Shown: one piece after another, positions 34,906 through 46,099 of the stretch | Layout: each line of letters begins with the position of its first letter | Numbering within the stretch: the stretch's first letter is position 1 | NCBI GenBank assembly: GCA_943736015.1 | Contig: OX031072.1 | Location: 18,503,501 to 18,567,500, forward strand | Reading direction: 5' to 3' | Origin: Tridacna crocea | Taxonomy: Eukaryota > Mollusca > Bivalvia > Cardiida > Cardiidae | Length of the DNA stretch: 64,000 bases | Program-made: the position numbers and the translations under genes | Notes under the pieces: model-generated | What the model was told of the DNA's origin: nothing | The model's database searches: none | The model's input: the letters and a program-made list of their open reading frames with translations, nothing else

Positions 34906-36440
34906 TTTGATTAAACCCAAGAGATATGTCTCTTCCTTAAAGAAATAATTAATTCAATAGATAAATAATATATGATATAAAAATAGGCAAAGCACGAGTG
35001 AACAAATTAAAGGATTAAACGAGAGAAATTAATAAATTAATCGAATCACTGAATTAATTAAGGAGCAAGTAAATAAACGAGCATTTAACCGCCTTATATA
35101 TTTAACCTCCTTGGTAAATTCTTACAATAATGTTTTTCGAAGACCGATTCAACACTGACTGAATGATCGCGATGTCCAAGTTAATATTTGACATACGAAA
35201 GTGTCAGCTTTACACATGGGTAAATTCATATCATTGACTAGGAAAACTGATTTTGCTAACAAGGTTAGATATTATTGCTACAGTTTTGATGAAGAAATTT
35301 TGTTCATGTCTTTAATCAAAACTCCAAGATTCAATATATATGTAGGATCATTATCAAAAGGATTCGCACTGGAAAATGACTGCAAAGAAAAGTGTAAAAT
35401 AATAGCTATAAAGGAGCGAAGTTTGCAAAACAATGTACACGTACTGGGTTGCAGCTGAATATTTAATCGAAGTACAGTTTGCACTGTAATCGATCGTAAT
35501 TGAACAACGTATTGTTTAGAAAATCACCAAGGAGGTTGGAAGATAATTTATTCACAGTACAGAAGTTCATATGATAAAGCATTTTAGTCACTTTGTGTGT
35601 CTGTGTGTGTGCATGTTTTGCTTTTACATACTTCAAACTCTATGGCCGAAAAATTTTAAGAGGACACTGATAAATGAATTAATACTTATTTTCAGCAGCC
35701 TCATTGTTAAGCAATGTTTTTTACATTTTTGGCTTGGAAAATTTGTTACAATTTCCATAAGTGGAGATACGTGACTGTCTCCAAAGTTTCCACGGTCATG
35801 ACCCGCATTACATACGTCCATTTGATCCGTTCTGTGTATACAGTTTGAGATAATTCACCGAAGAACACGATAAAAAGAACAAACTTTCCCACTCTAGTGC
35901 AGATACAGATGCATTTATATTTTGGCACAGAGCCATTATGTTGTTAAATTTCAATGAGGACCATTCTTCAGTTATTTCCCTTAATTCTTCTCCAGTACTA
36001 CATTTGTCCTGATAAGAGGATTACTTGGGTTTTATCCTCGGTTTTCTTGCACTGTACAGCTATGTTCTTGAGATAATATCGCAAGTAAACGTACTTCAAT
36101 TGTTTTACAAATCAATGTATGTGTAGTTCCAGATGATTAAGAACGGAATTTGAATGGAATCGCATGCCGGCCTTACACAAACATAATAAATCATGGTCAA
36201 ATGTATCGCAACATCCCCAAGGGAACCAAGGATAAAAACAAAGGAATATAGGTAGAAGGACCAATCTGTTATATGGATACCTTTAGTGTTTATCTGGTAA
36301 GGGAGATAACTTAATTTTCAAGAATGGCCCCCATTACACAACAGATATGACTGACATAGCAGCCGTAGTTCCTCTGTCTGTGTTTCTGCTTAAAAGTTGC
36401 TTGCAAATTGGGTCTGCATATTTAATGGGATGAGAAAGTA
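34906..36440. other. no recognised gene
   Basis: AT-rich, with a run of AATTAAT-type words at 34940-35060. Open frames (for example 35201-35458) lack signatures. Confidence 0.4.
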
Positions 36441-36461
36441 GAACATTTTATAATTGGTCGT

Positions 36462-36655
36462 CAGTAATAGACTGTGAGGCACGCACAGTTTACCTAGGTA
36501 ACTATTGAGCGGGAAAAACCTGTTTTTGCCTCAGTTGGATAATTAGAATGTGAAAATCGGTATTTTCACTGGTATTAATCATGAAATATTGAAAAACAGT
36601 TCACCGATACCTTCGATCACCTTCCGGAAAGCATGAAATAAATAATAACACTTTT
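36462..36655 (+). repeat. dispersed repeat, direct copy 1
   Basis: Shares GGCACGCACAGTTTACCTAGG, GTGAAAATCGGTATTTTCAC and TTCCGGAAAGCATG with 37100-37215 in the same order and orientation. Confidence 0.65.
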
Positions 36656-36777
36656 TTCCAACAGATAAAAACACAGTTGAAGAGACATATCAGTCAAAAT
36701 CTAGAATAGAGCGGAGGACAAGGTAGACTAGAGGGCCTGATCTTGGACTTGTGCTCTCCAAATCAATAGAGGATATT

Positions 36778-36920
36778 GTTTTTTTCGGTGAAAGATCGAA
36801 ATTTATTTCATCGAGTGAACACCATCGGTAATATTTTCACGCGTGGCGCAGCCACGAATGTAAATATTACCGATGGTGTTCACGAGATGAAATATATATC
36901 GATCTTTCACCTAAAAAAAC
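36778..36920. repeat. long inverted repeat (cruciform-capable)
   Basis: Arms of about 59 bases, 36778-36836 and 36862-36920, carry GGTGAAAGATCGAAATTTAT and ATCGATCTTTCACC. The loop itself holds a CGTGG/CCACG mini-hairpin. Bracketed by the direct repeats at 36462 and 37100. Confidence 0.8.
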
Positions 36921-37099
36921 CCAAATATTCTATTTATTTCATGCTTTTAACCCTTTCTGGGAGGAGCTTTATCAAAATCCAGTACAGTTCTTTTCCGTTA
37001 TTCCCCGTGGTGTTCACCTCCCGCATAGTAACGCATTACAATATTATGTCAGGCGCGAGAAATGTAAGGTATATGACGTCATATTTCCCATTTGGTTGT

Positions 37100-37240
37100 T
37101 AGGCACGCGCAATTAACCTAGGCAACAAGAACGTGAAAATCGGTATTTTCACTGGTTGTACCAGTGTAAGATCGAAAAATATTTTCACTGCTGTTTCTCG
37201 ATATCCTACCGGAAAGCATGTAATAAAAGTACGTTTCTTG
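37100..37240 (+). repeat. dispersed repeat, direct copy 2
   Basis: GGCACGCGCAATTAACCTAGG, the GTGAAAATCGGTATTTTCAC palindrome and ACCGGAAAGCATG; partner of 36462-36655. Confidence 0.65.
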
Positions 37241-39914
37241 TACAAATCTTAGTAGAAAATAAAAAATAATGCATACCAAAGTTTTACTAAACAGTTGACT
37301 TTTTCTCTAATTCTGTTCAAGCATAGACGGATTCCAGGTATGCTATAAATAGTAACGCACTTCTCATTTAAATACACATGGTCAGTGTTGAAGGCAAAAC
37401 ATTTGGCTCGTACGCCCATATTCCTTTATGTCTTGCAGTGAAGTAGTATTATGTTAATTATCAATGAAATGCTGTGATGGCAGAATTAAAAGATTTTTTT
37501 TAGGTTTTCAAACAAGTTGGTTTATCAGAGTCTGCCAAAAAAACTTCCACAGTGTGACTTTGCTGAGCATATAGCAAAAACTGACTCTTGACACTGGAGA
37601 CATCATAACTGATCTATGCTCTGTTGAAAACTTATTTTGGTTGAATGATGTAAGGCTTCGGTCAAGCATTGCCTATCCAGATGCATATCATTACTCTGTT
37701 GATAGGCCAAGTTTTTTTTAATAAAGTAATGATTGAATCAAATGTTACAAGGCTTTTTTATCTAAAATAGATATTGTATTTCATCAGAAATTGGCAGTCT
37801 CTTCACCCTTAGGCTGTTAATTGCGACTCACTAAATTTTTGCAAACAAGATTGCTCATATTGTGCTGTCAAATCTTGGATCTACACTCTCCGATAAAAAG
37901 GTCTTCTTTCTCCAAAACTATTAGTTAAAATAACATATTTTTCAGGTGCTCAGTCAGGCGTTGCGAAAATGAAAAAGTCTATAGAACAAAATAAGACTCT
38001 CTCTCTCTCTCTCTCTCTGATTCTGTTCAAAGACATTTACTATACAAAGAATTTTGTAAGAGAATGAAAGAAAATAAAGGTTTTCAACCAATATGAAACT
38101 GTTATGCTTAAACTTATTATGGTTACTTCCGTTTTTGTCTACAGTTTAGGCAAGACCGTCCGATCTTGACCTATACTTTCCTAAATAAAAGTTTCTTGTA
38201 TCGCAAGTGGTAAGGAAATATCCAATAATGAGGACAAGTACTCGAGTTTTACCTAACATTTGAAATTTTCTCTAATTTTGTTTAGTTATAGAGCAACAAC
38301 AACAACATAAGAATCGCTCTCTCTCTCTCTCTCTCTCTCTCTGTTCAAGGACGTTTACTAAACAAATAGGAATTAAAGAAACTGAAGGTCTACAACCAAT
38401 ATGGAATAGTTTTACTCAGTTGTATTATAGTTACTTCCCTTTGGTCGAACAGGATTGACAGTATGCTCCTTATTACACTTTCCTATTGGTATCCTGTTAT
38501 CGATCTTTGAATACATTATATAAAGATTTAGAAAATTTACAGTACGGATATTAGTTCGTCATCGTAGAGGTGTTACAGTAAAACCAGAAATTTCATAAAA
38601 TTCTGAAGCAAATCAGGAAATTCGTGAAGTGTCTATTTCACTTAGAGATTTCGCGAAATGCCTAATTTTAACAGGAATTTCACGAAATAACCTGAAGTCA
38701 TATCATGAAATTCCATAACCGACTTCAGCTTCATTATTTCATTGATAAGAGGTATGATACTGATAAATCTTACATTTCTGTATTGGCAGACGACAATGTG
38801 GTTATTTTTCAAACACCAAAATTTGACAAATAACGGATAGAAAACGTTGTTTTTAAAATACTAGTGACATGCATTTTATCATTTCTCAAGATTTTTTTTC
38901 GGGAAATTGTTTTGTAATAGGTGAAAGAATATGTAACCTTTGGAAAAACTTACAACTATTCAAAGTTTTAAAAAAATGTGACTGGTTTATTCATATGTTT
39001 ATCCATGAACGTTAACATGTTTACTTTACTATATAAAAAATGAACTTTCATCAAAAACGAAGTTGGGAAAAAATTTCACGCTGCAATGATGATTGAATTT
39101 TCCTAAGTTTTTTAAACATCACCTTTCCATACGACATCTCAGCGTTCATCTGCTTCATGGCGTTAGGTTAAAGGCTGTTAGGTATGGTAGTTGGGATAGT
39201 GCAATATACTGGATGAATCCTAACCTGTGTTTCGCAATCTTCTTTAATGTGCCCGGTGTATAGCACTGCTTGATATGGTCTCAGTTTAATGTCTCTTCCG
39301 AAAGAATATTAGGAATTTTTTGTGGCTCGCCTTGCAGCTTGAACCCATTTGAGATACAAACTTCATTATACAGATGTAAATACAAACTGAAAAAGATACC
39401 CTATGATCTTTAATGAAAATAAGTGTTAAAGTCATTGATTTTATTAATATTTTATTATTTATTTATGTGTGAAATATGTTAAATAATTATTGCTAATTTT
39501 ATGTATTTTACAGTAGGCAACGTAAGTGAAAAGGTTATTTGAAAACTAGAAAAATAAATCATTCCTAACTAATTGTATTAATCTATGTACTTGTGGTATC
39601 TGTATAATCATAACTCAATGTATATCAGATGTTTTTACAATTAATTACAATACGAGTTAAGAATTTTTCAGCAAGTCAATAACTAGTCTTTAATTAACGA
39701 AATAATAAGTAGTTATAAAGTTTTATTATATACCTAGCTGTGAAATCCTGGAATTTCCCAGTGTAATAAATTTTGATATCATCACTAGTGACGTTATCAA
39801 CTTTCACTTTCACTTCCTGCCGTAATTTGGGAACTGCTTTTTTTTTTCGACTACAGTTTTTTCGACTTTCAAACGCAAAATTACAAATGATGATGTTGAT
39901 GAGGTATATAATAA
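37241..39914. other. no recognised gene; microsatellites and old MITE scraps
   Basis: (CT)n tracts at 37997-38018 and 38310-38341. AAGATTGCTCATATTGTGC with GGATCTACACTCTCC (37850-37895) is a scrap of the second TTAA MITE family. Several ATTTCGTGAAAT-like words occur at 38590-38720. No coding region supported. Confidence 0.45.
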
Positions 39915-40075
39915 ATAGAATAATCAACTGCTTATTTTTTATATGAAAAATATCTCACTCGGACGCGTCGTAAGGCGTTAGAAAAACTCATGCTGCGTAC
40001 TCGTTTTTTCAACGCCTAACAAAGCATCCTCGTGAGATATTTTTCATATCAAAAACAACCAGTTGATTATCCTCT
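39915..40075. repeat. foldback element, inverted repeat
   Basis: GATATTTTTCATATAAAAAA-type arms: ATAATCAACTG and ATATGAAAAATATCTCAC on the left; GTGAGATATTTTTCATAT and CAGTTGATTAT on the right. An inner GGCGTTAGAAAAA/TTTTTTCAACGCC pair also matches. No coding. Confidence 0.75.
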
Positions 40076-40076
40076 A

Positions 40077-40362
40077 TATAAACTATCACACAAGCTGTTG
40101 AAAAGATACACCATTTTACACATTTCCTAAAACATGTAAAAGGTATTTATTAAATCTTTGTAAAATTGTCACATAATTTTCAGTCATTTCCCGAAAAAAA
40201 ATTCAGGCATAAAGTGAAATGCCTTGCTAAAACAGACATGAATCGAATTTCCCGGTATTTCTAGGGAAAAAATGTAGTTATAAAGTTATAAACTATCACA
40301 CAAGCTGTTGAAAAGATACATCATTTTACACATTTCCTAGATCATGTAAAAGGTATAGCACT
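40077..40362 (+). repeat. pair of ~70-bp direct repeats
   Basis: TATAAACTATCACACAAGCT to CATGTAAAAGGTAT occurs at 40077-40145 and again at about 40286-40354 with only a few differences. Confidence 0.8.
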
Positions 40363-40429
40363 GTAATTTTTAGTTTGTTCCTATTAGTCGTTGTTTTTTA
40401 TAAAATATAATAATATAATAGCGAGCAGC

Positions 40430-40796
40430 GCACAAGAGGCGTCGCGAAGCGACGCCTCGCGAAGCGAGAGCTCATTGGTACAAATGGTGTCAAATTTGTA
40501 CATACCCTATGCCTTCGACAGAGTGGTGGACCGGAAGTAAACAAATTTAAATATGGCGGACGGAAGTGATGTAAAAAGACTGTCACTAACAGCGTTTCTA
40601 ACCCATAATTCCTTACACCTTTAACAGTCACGTGATTTGAAACAGTGTCCCAGTCTACAAACGAGATGCTCGCGAGATCTGGTCAAATACGATGGAACTC
40701 GGTCTTTTCCGTTATCTGTCTGAGTTACGGAAATTTCCTAATACAGAAATAAACATTACGGGATTAATATAGCAGCTGAACCATTTCAGGTGAGTC
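40430..40796 (+). promoter_or_regulatory. possible TATA-less promoter and first exon
   Basis: A CpG-containing island in AT-rich DNA. It has two CGGAAGT (ETS-type) sites near 40532 and 40561, ATGGCGGAC at 40553, GTCACGTGA near 40628, and CTCGCGAGAT near 40670, all typical of animal housekeeping core promoters. A CAG|GTGAGT donor follows at about 40788-40796. The only ATG-started frame is 23 codons, so a non-coding first exon is more likely. No downstream exon was identified, so this is inference from motifs. Confidence 0.35.
40436..40468. repeat. two overlapping perfect hairpins with GAA loops
   Basis: A 10-bp stem with GAA loop (40436-40458; stem GAGGCGTCGC) overlaps a 5-bp stem with GAA loop (40456-40468; CTCGC/GCGAG). 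Confidence 0.85.
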
Positions 40797-41907
40797 AATA
40801 GATCTGTGCTTTCAAGTTTTTTCGCGCTCTTGCTTTTGAAAACTTTGTTCATGTTTGATTCGGAAGTTCTACCTAACTTTTAAAGTCTTTTACGGTAAAG
40901 GGAGCGAAACAAATCGGCCAGTACTTTTACTCGTCCCCAAGTCAACACTGTCTGAGCAAAGTGTGTTTATCTACATGTAAAGGAAAGCTACATAGACGGA
41001 TTTACGAGCGTGTCTTTCATTCTGAACATAATATAAAAAAAAAAAAACCTTTTCTCATCGGGATCTAGATTACAGCTGCTTATAAAGGTTGTCTTTTTTC
41101 AGTTAAAAAAAAAAATGGTCTAGATCTACTCGCAGCAGTAATTTTTCTTCATTTTCTTAAAACAAAAGGATTTCACCCGGTTTCTTTCAGCCCACTTGTT
41201 TTGTTCTGAATTGCATCTAGGTGCCATAATAATCATTGCTATAAAATCTAAATCTGATCAAACTCTGTCAGCATTCACTCTGACGTTTTGACGGTATACA
41301 TCTAGATTTCAATTTACATAGAATATGATTTTTTTTGTGTGTGCAAGCTGTTGTTGTAGATCTACCCACAGACATAGCTTTCTCTAAAAATGGGCCTACA
41401 TTGTTGAGTCATCTTGAAACAGCAGTGGCCAGGATAAGAAAAAAGACACTATACTAAGATTGTCTGCACCAGGGCTGGGCTCAAACTAATTACCAATCAA
41501 ATGATTGCTTCTACAGTACATGTATGACCTCATTGACTGAACCATCCTAATCATCCAATTTAATAAAAAAAATAATAATATGGTAGACTATATGTCGGGC
41601 ATGTTGAAATGTACAAGTATTTAGAAAATCAATTTTCTTAAGTTATTTTTGACTTACCAAAACAAAATCTGATATGATGCTTTCTTTTCTCAGCCCTGTA
41701 TTCATCTGTTTCTAACAAATTTCAGCTTATTTCATTAAGGTAAAACCATCAGCTGTCTGATGTTAAGAGTAATGAGTAAATTTATGGTAAAGTAACGGCA
41801 AAGACTTGGAAGCCACAAAAATAGATCTATATACAGGTTTGTTTTTTGTAGGTGAATGAAATTTATTGCTAGGTCAAGGCAAAGAGTTTGTTCTCTCGAA
41901 ATCCAGT
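40797..41907. other. no recognised exon
   Basis: AT-rich, possibly the intron after the putative first exon. A pyrimidine tract and TTTCTCAG at about 41681-41694 could be an acceptor, but no coding stretch follows. Confidence 0.35.
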
Positions 41908-41911
41908 TTAA

Positions 41912-42131
41912 CTCTTTACCAAACGACAAAATTTTGGACAAGTCCAAATTGAAAGCATTGGCAGATGACATAATAAATGTGACTGCAAAATTCAAATTTG
42001 GTTTGGGAAGGGTAGAAAACATTGTGGGAAAAGGAGAAAATGCTGGTTACCAGCATTTTCTCCTTTTCCCACGATGTTTTCAAAAGACTTCTTTCTCGGG
42101 GTCGTTAAAAGTCTGATTGTGTGGTAAAGAG
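41912..42131. mobile_element. TTAA hairpin MITE, complete
   Basis: 220 bp between TTAA (41908-41911) and TTGA (42132-42135, a one-base variant). Ends CTCTTTACCAAACGAC and GTGTGGTAAAGAG. Central hairpin with one mismatch around CTGGTTACCAG. Confidence 0.85.
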
Positions 42132-42135
42132 TTGA

Positions 42136-44503
42136 AGAGTTAAAGAGTGGGGTGAAGATTGCACTGCCAGTTATGTAGGAGTATCTTTGAGCAAGGCATG
42201 CCACAGGCAGAGGCCAGCACTGGTTGAAATATTACTAAGTAAAGATGTTAATGACATTACGTATGTTGAATTGCAATGGAAAGTAATATAAAAAGTCCAT
42301 TTAAACAAATAATTAGAAAGTTTCAGATCTATAAATCTAAATCTCTGAAAATTCTTGATCTTTCCTGGACCTATGTCCCTTTATCCATGAATGTGAACCA
42401 TTGTTTTTCATAATTTTGAGAAATACAAATAACTACATGGACATGAATTCAATGTCAGATAACAGCCATGTAGGAAGCATTTCAAGATTGGGGGGCTAAC
42501 TTCGAAATACTGAGATTTTTTGCGTGGTAATTGCATTGCGCTAAAAGCTCATATTTTAGTTACTATGATTTTCAAAATTATTGGGGGGGCTGAGCCCCCC
42601 CTAGCCCCCCCTGTTCCTACGGGCCTGGATCATAGTGATCATGATATTCAACCAGCCTCTTTTGGCCTAATCCTTTTTGAAACTGGGACTTTTTCGGACT
42701 GATCAATTCCTGTTGTACTCCCATTTCAAAATCATTTCAGTTGTATCAAGCTGACAGCTCTTTTCATAAATTATTTTCCTTTGTATTGAAAAGCAGTCCA
42801 TGTTTAGGATGTGGCTTTCCTTACCCATGGAAACTACCATACAAGTAAAACATTACATGTATTTTGACTTACGATCTAACACAGGAACTTAAAATTATTG
42901 ACTCAACACCTTTAGCACTAAGCTATCCAAGACAACTCAAAACTCTTTTGGATTCTGATCCTACATTTCCTAGAATTTGGATGGTTAAAAGTTTTCTGAA
43001 AAAAAAAAATTGTGACAAACTTTGGTATCAAGAAAATTTCAGATCATATAATTATTTTTACACAAAATTTCTAATTTGTGCTAATAATTTGTGATATTCA
43101 AAATGAAATTATCGTGATAGTTCTGCCTACTTATCGACATCTATAAAAACTTAAGTCACCATTTGAATGAACTTGGTAGTTTTTGACTTCACAAGGTGGC
43201 AGTATAATGGCAATTATAATTTGAATAATTTACAGTTGTAGCTTGAAAGTTAAAATTTAACTACACAGGTCATGAAATGAACTGGCATGTTAATTAAAAG
43301 ACGACTTGAAATGTCACTTAAGAACACCTTTAGAACTATTCAGGGAAAAGGAGAATTCATAACATTAGAAACCAAGATTTCTAAAACTGTATCTAATCAT
43401 AAATACCATGAATGGCAGATGTCCCTGAATTTCAAGGCCATCGGAAGTGGTCCGGCTGGTCCGGCCATGGCCAGACCAAATTTTCGGCCAAAAAAGAAAA
43501 ATGGCCAGACCAATTTTACGCATAAAAAAAAAGAAAGAGAGGGAGGTATTTTTCCTCAAAACAAAACTTTGAAATGACAATATTTGGGTTTTTACTAGAG
43601 AAGTAAAATTTTTTTTCTAGTTATTTAGCATGATAATGGTTAATCACCGTTACATTTCTTTTCAAGTAACAACTCGTACTTTTCATTTAAGTGATGTAAA
43701 TGCCTTTATCATTTATGTTCTTTAATTGCTATGAAGCAGGTTTGTTATTTAATGCAATAAAGATCTAGTGGTGACTGATCAAGTATCTTGTATTTATGTG
43801 TTTCTGTTTCATTATCTTTGCTAAAATAAAGAAAAAAACAGCAGCTGGTGTAAATGTATTTTAAAAGACTAGTACTTGTTTCAATAAAGGTACAGTTCTC
43901 CATTTTAAACCAGTGAGGAATACCTGTAGTCTCTTACTGTTTAAAAGCGCCATGACCCTTTTGGTGTTTGTCTTGATGTTGCAATTTGCAAATTTAAAGG
44001 CTTTCAAACAAATATATACATGTGTATGTACACAACTGAAAGATCTGAAGAAAATTCTTTCGGGAGATCAGAAAACATCAGATGTGATTATGTTGTTTTG
44101 TTGCTTTATTTCCTTTTCAACAGTATTCCGGTCATTGTAGAGAATTTTGAACTTGAAAAAAAAAAATGTGTAAAATAAACCTCGAAAAATGCACCAGAAT
44201 GCACCTGAGAGTGTCTTATCTTCAAGTTTTTTTCCGGGGAAGCATGCCCCCGGACCCCCCCTAGCATGGCTTTGCGACTTTGTCCCTCGCCTACCTGGCA
44301 AGACCAAATAGAATTTCCTTCCGATGGGCCTGATGATGAACATTAAAAAATCGTATTAAGATTTAAGTTCACAGTGAGAATTATCAGCTATTTTTACATT
44401 GAGATGTACAAGCCTGCAGACCTCTTATTAAATCACAATGCACATTACTGATCAATTCAAGGTTTTCGTCACTTTTGCCTAACTCAGAAATGAAACCATC
44501 CTG
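42136..44503. other. no recognised gene; some repeat scraps
   Basis: A G/C-rich patch GGGGGGGCTGAGCCCCCCC at about 42584-42603, and a second CCGGGGAAGCATGCCCCCGG at 44233-44252, look like dispersed repeats. Frames at 42864-43094, 43287-43577 and 43913-44140 have no family signature. GGCCATGGCC repeats occur near 43463-43495. Confidence 0.4.
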
Positions 44504-44680
44504 GCCAGGTACATGTAGCTCAGTGGTTTGTAATGTACCTGACTCATGACCTGGTGGTTGTGGGTTCAATACCCAGTTCAGGCATACTATAATTCCAGCA
44601 CTTTTAGCCTCTCACTTCTGATGCATTTGAGAAAAGTAATCAGTAGCTTGAAGTTAAATTAGCAAGGGAATGGGTAAAGT
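44504..44680 (+). mobile_element. tRNA-derived SINE
   Basis: A-box TAGCTCAGTGG (44516-44526) and B-box GGGTTCAATACCC (44562-44574) are near consensus; an anticodon-loop-like CTCATGA lies between. The body TTTGAGAAAAGTAATCAGTA is shared with 23617-23745. The head is not a foldable functional tRNA end to end. Confidence 0.7.
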
Positions 44681-45021
44681 AGAGGGGATTATTAATATTC
44701 TATTCATTTGTCTTTCTTTTTTTCTATTGGTTCACCTGCAGTTGCTTTGCTTTTTTTAGGCATTTGATAAGAAAATTTATGCATGCTTTATCAAAGTAGC
44801 ACAAACTTGCAGCGCTGCTCGCCTATAGGCTTTGCCTATATTCATATTACTATAGGAAATTTTAGAATTAGCAAATCCTATAGCGCGCACAGGATACGCT
44901 TTTGCTCTTTTCCGCAATTCTGCGTGAAGTTGACTTTTCCCGCGAAATCAGCTGACGTTGGTCTAGCGGAAGTTGTAAGCGTCGTCGTAGCTACATCGAA
45001 ACGTCATTTCCGTCAGTATTT

Positions 45022-45075
45022 TCTAATATGTCCTGATGAAGGCTTCAATGCCGAAACGTTGACTAAAGAATATTA
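45022..45075 (+). ncRNA. candidate hammerhead ribozyme (type I, short stem III)
   Basis: The core CTGATGA (45033-45039) and GAA (45053-45055) are separated by a 3-bp GGC/GCC stem II with loop TTCAAT. AC/GT (45056-45059) is a minimal self-complementary stem III, and U45060 would be the cleavage base. Stem I is GTC (45030-45032) with GAC (45061-45063), then after a 6-base bulge TAATAT (45024-45029) with ATATTA (45070-45075). One departure: an extra A at 45040 at the base of stem II. An A/T-rich tail follows. Similar motifs are known in Penelope-like elements and retrozymes of animals. The same bases also read PDEGFNAETLT in a short frame. Confidence 0.5.
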
Positions 45076-45224
45076 AAAAAATATATATACATAACGATAG
45101 CATTGTTGTTGGTATTTCTATATTACCAGTATTTCTAGGAATCTTTATGAAATTCCTGGTTTCACAGATTTACTATATATAACAGAGGGTTTGTATCAAA
45201 GTAAATCATTTTACCTTTACCTAT

Positions 45225-45345
45225 TACCACAATGTTTTCTACTCTTCCACGGGAAAATCTGATAACTCCTGTCAAATTCAAATCGTTGCCTGTAACTGCT
45301 TTCAATTAAGAAAAGGTTTGCGTTGCTAAAGACTTGATTAATTAG
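45225..45345. mobile_element. right half of a TTAA hairpin MITE
   Basis: ACCACAATGTTTTCTACTC, GTCAAATTCAAATCG and AACTGCTTTCAATT follow the family order; the left half is missing. Confidence 0.5.
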
Positions 45346-45547
45346 GACTGTCTTTGAAACAGTAGAACACACTGTAAAAAAGAAACATACAGCTGATTTT
45401 CTTTACATTCTTCAATATAGGGTGCTTTCCGTAACATCATATTGCTTCCAATGCCTCTTTCTTTGTTCCGTCTGTATTCTAATTTGTTTCAACATCATTT
45501 CGGCTCTACCAATAGGATACAACATTAAGAGAAGAATGGATTTTTAA

Positions 45548-45666
45548 CTCGGAAACTTGTTCACGACCGTGGAGAATCGTAATTGGACGCCCTGAGCAGA
45601 ACTGGCGACATGATTCGTCACAGCTGTAAACAGGTTTCCAAGTCCCCTGACACCTTGCCGTACAAC
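45548..45666. mobile_element. GTTGTACGG hairpin element, left end lost
   Basis: GGAAACTTGTTCACGACCG on the left; CAGGTTTCCAAGTCCCC and GCCGTACAAC on the right. Joined, as elsewhere, to the CTGCAAAG-end element. Confidence 0.6.
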
Positions 45667-45671
45667 AAAGT

Positions 45672-45880
45672 TATTCTACTACAAAGTTTTACCATTCCAG
45701 TGTATTCAGCGAAATGCTCTCATTTTATATTTTCGCGAGTTGAGTATGTTGAGGTCATAGAATTTGCCCTCTTTAAGCCCCAATTTAATGGAAACTGACG
45801 TCACCGAAAACTGGCGTCTCTGAAACCTTGGTAAAACGTGCAATTCGGTGGATAAACTTGATAAATTCACCGCCATAGAC
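45672..45880 (+). mobile_element. CTGCAAAG-end MITE, 3' truncated
   Basis: ATTCTACTACAAAGTTTTAC start, CTGACGTCACC near 45797 and CACCGCCAT near 45870. The right third is absent. Confidence 0.65.
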
Positions 45881-46099
45881 ATTAATAGTTTTATCTAAAC
45901 ATGGACTGTTTTTGCAAAACAACTTCAAGGTAAGTAGCTATGTATTTTAATGATTTGTTGTCAAAAAGTAAGTAGACCTTAGTACCTCAAACTACCTTTA
46001 GGTTATCCTTCTAACTTTACCATGATTCGGTTTGTCTACGCATGTCATATTTTTCGAAGATTCGACATGTCTACTATGACGCATCACTGATCCCATATA

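Noticed and set aside
42864..44140. Exons of a gene driven from 40.5 kb
   Set aside because: Frames have no recognisable domains and their edges lack matched splice sites.
44516..44574. tRNA-Met-like gene (CAT in the anticodon position)
   Set aside because: A and B boxes are good but the acceptor stem does not pair and a SINE body follows.
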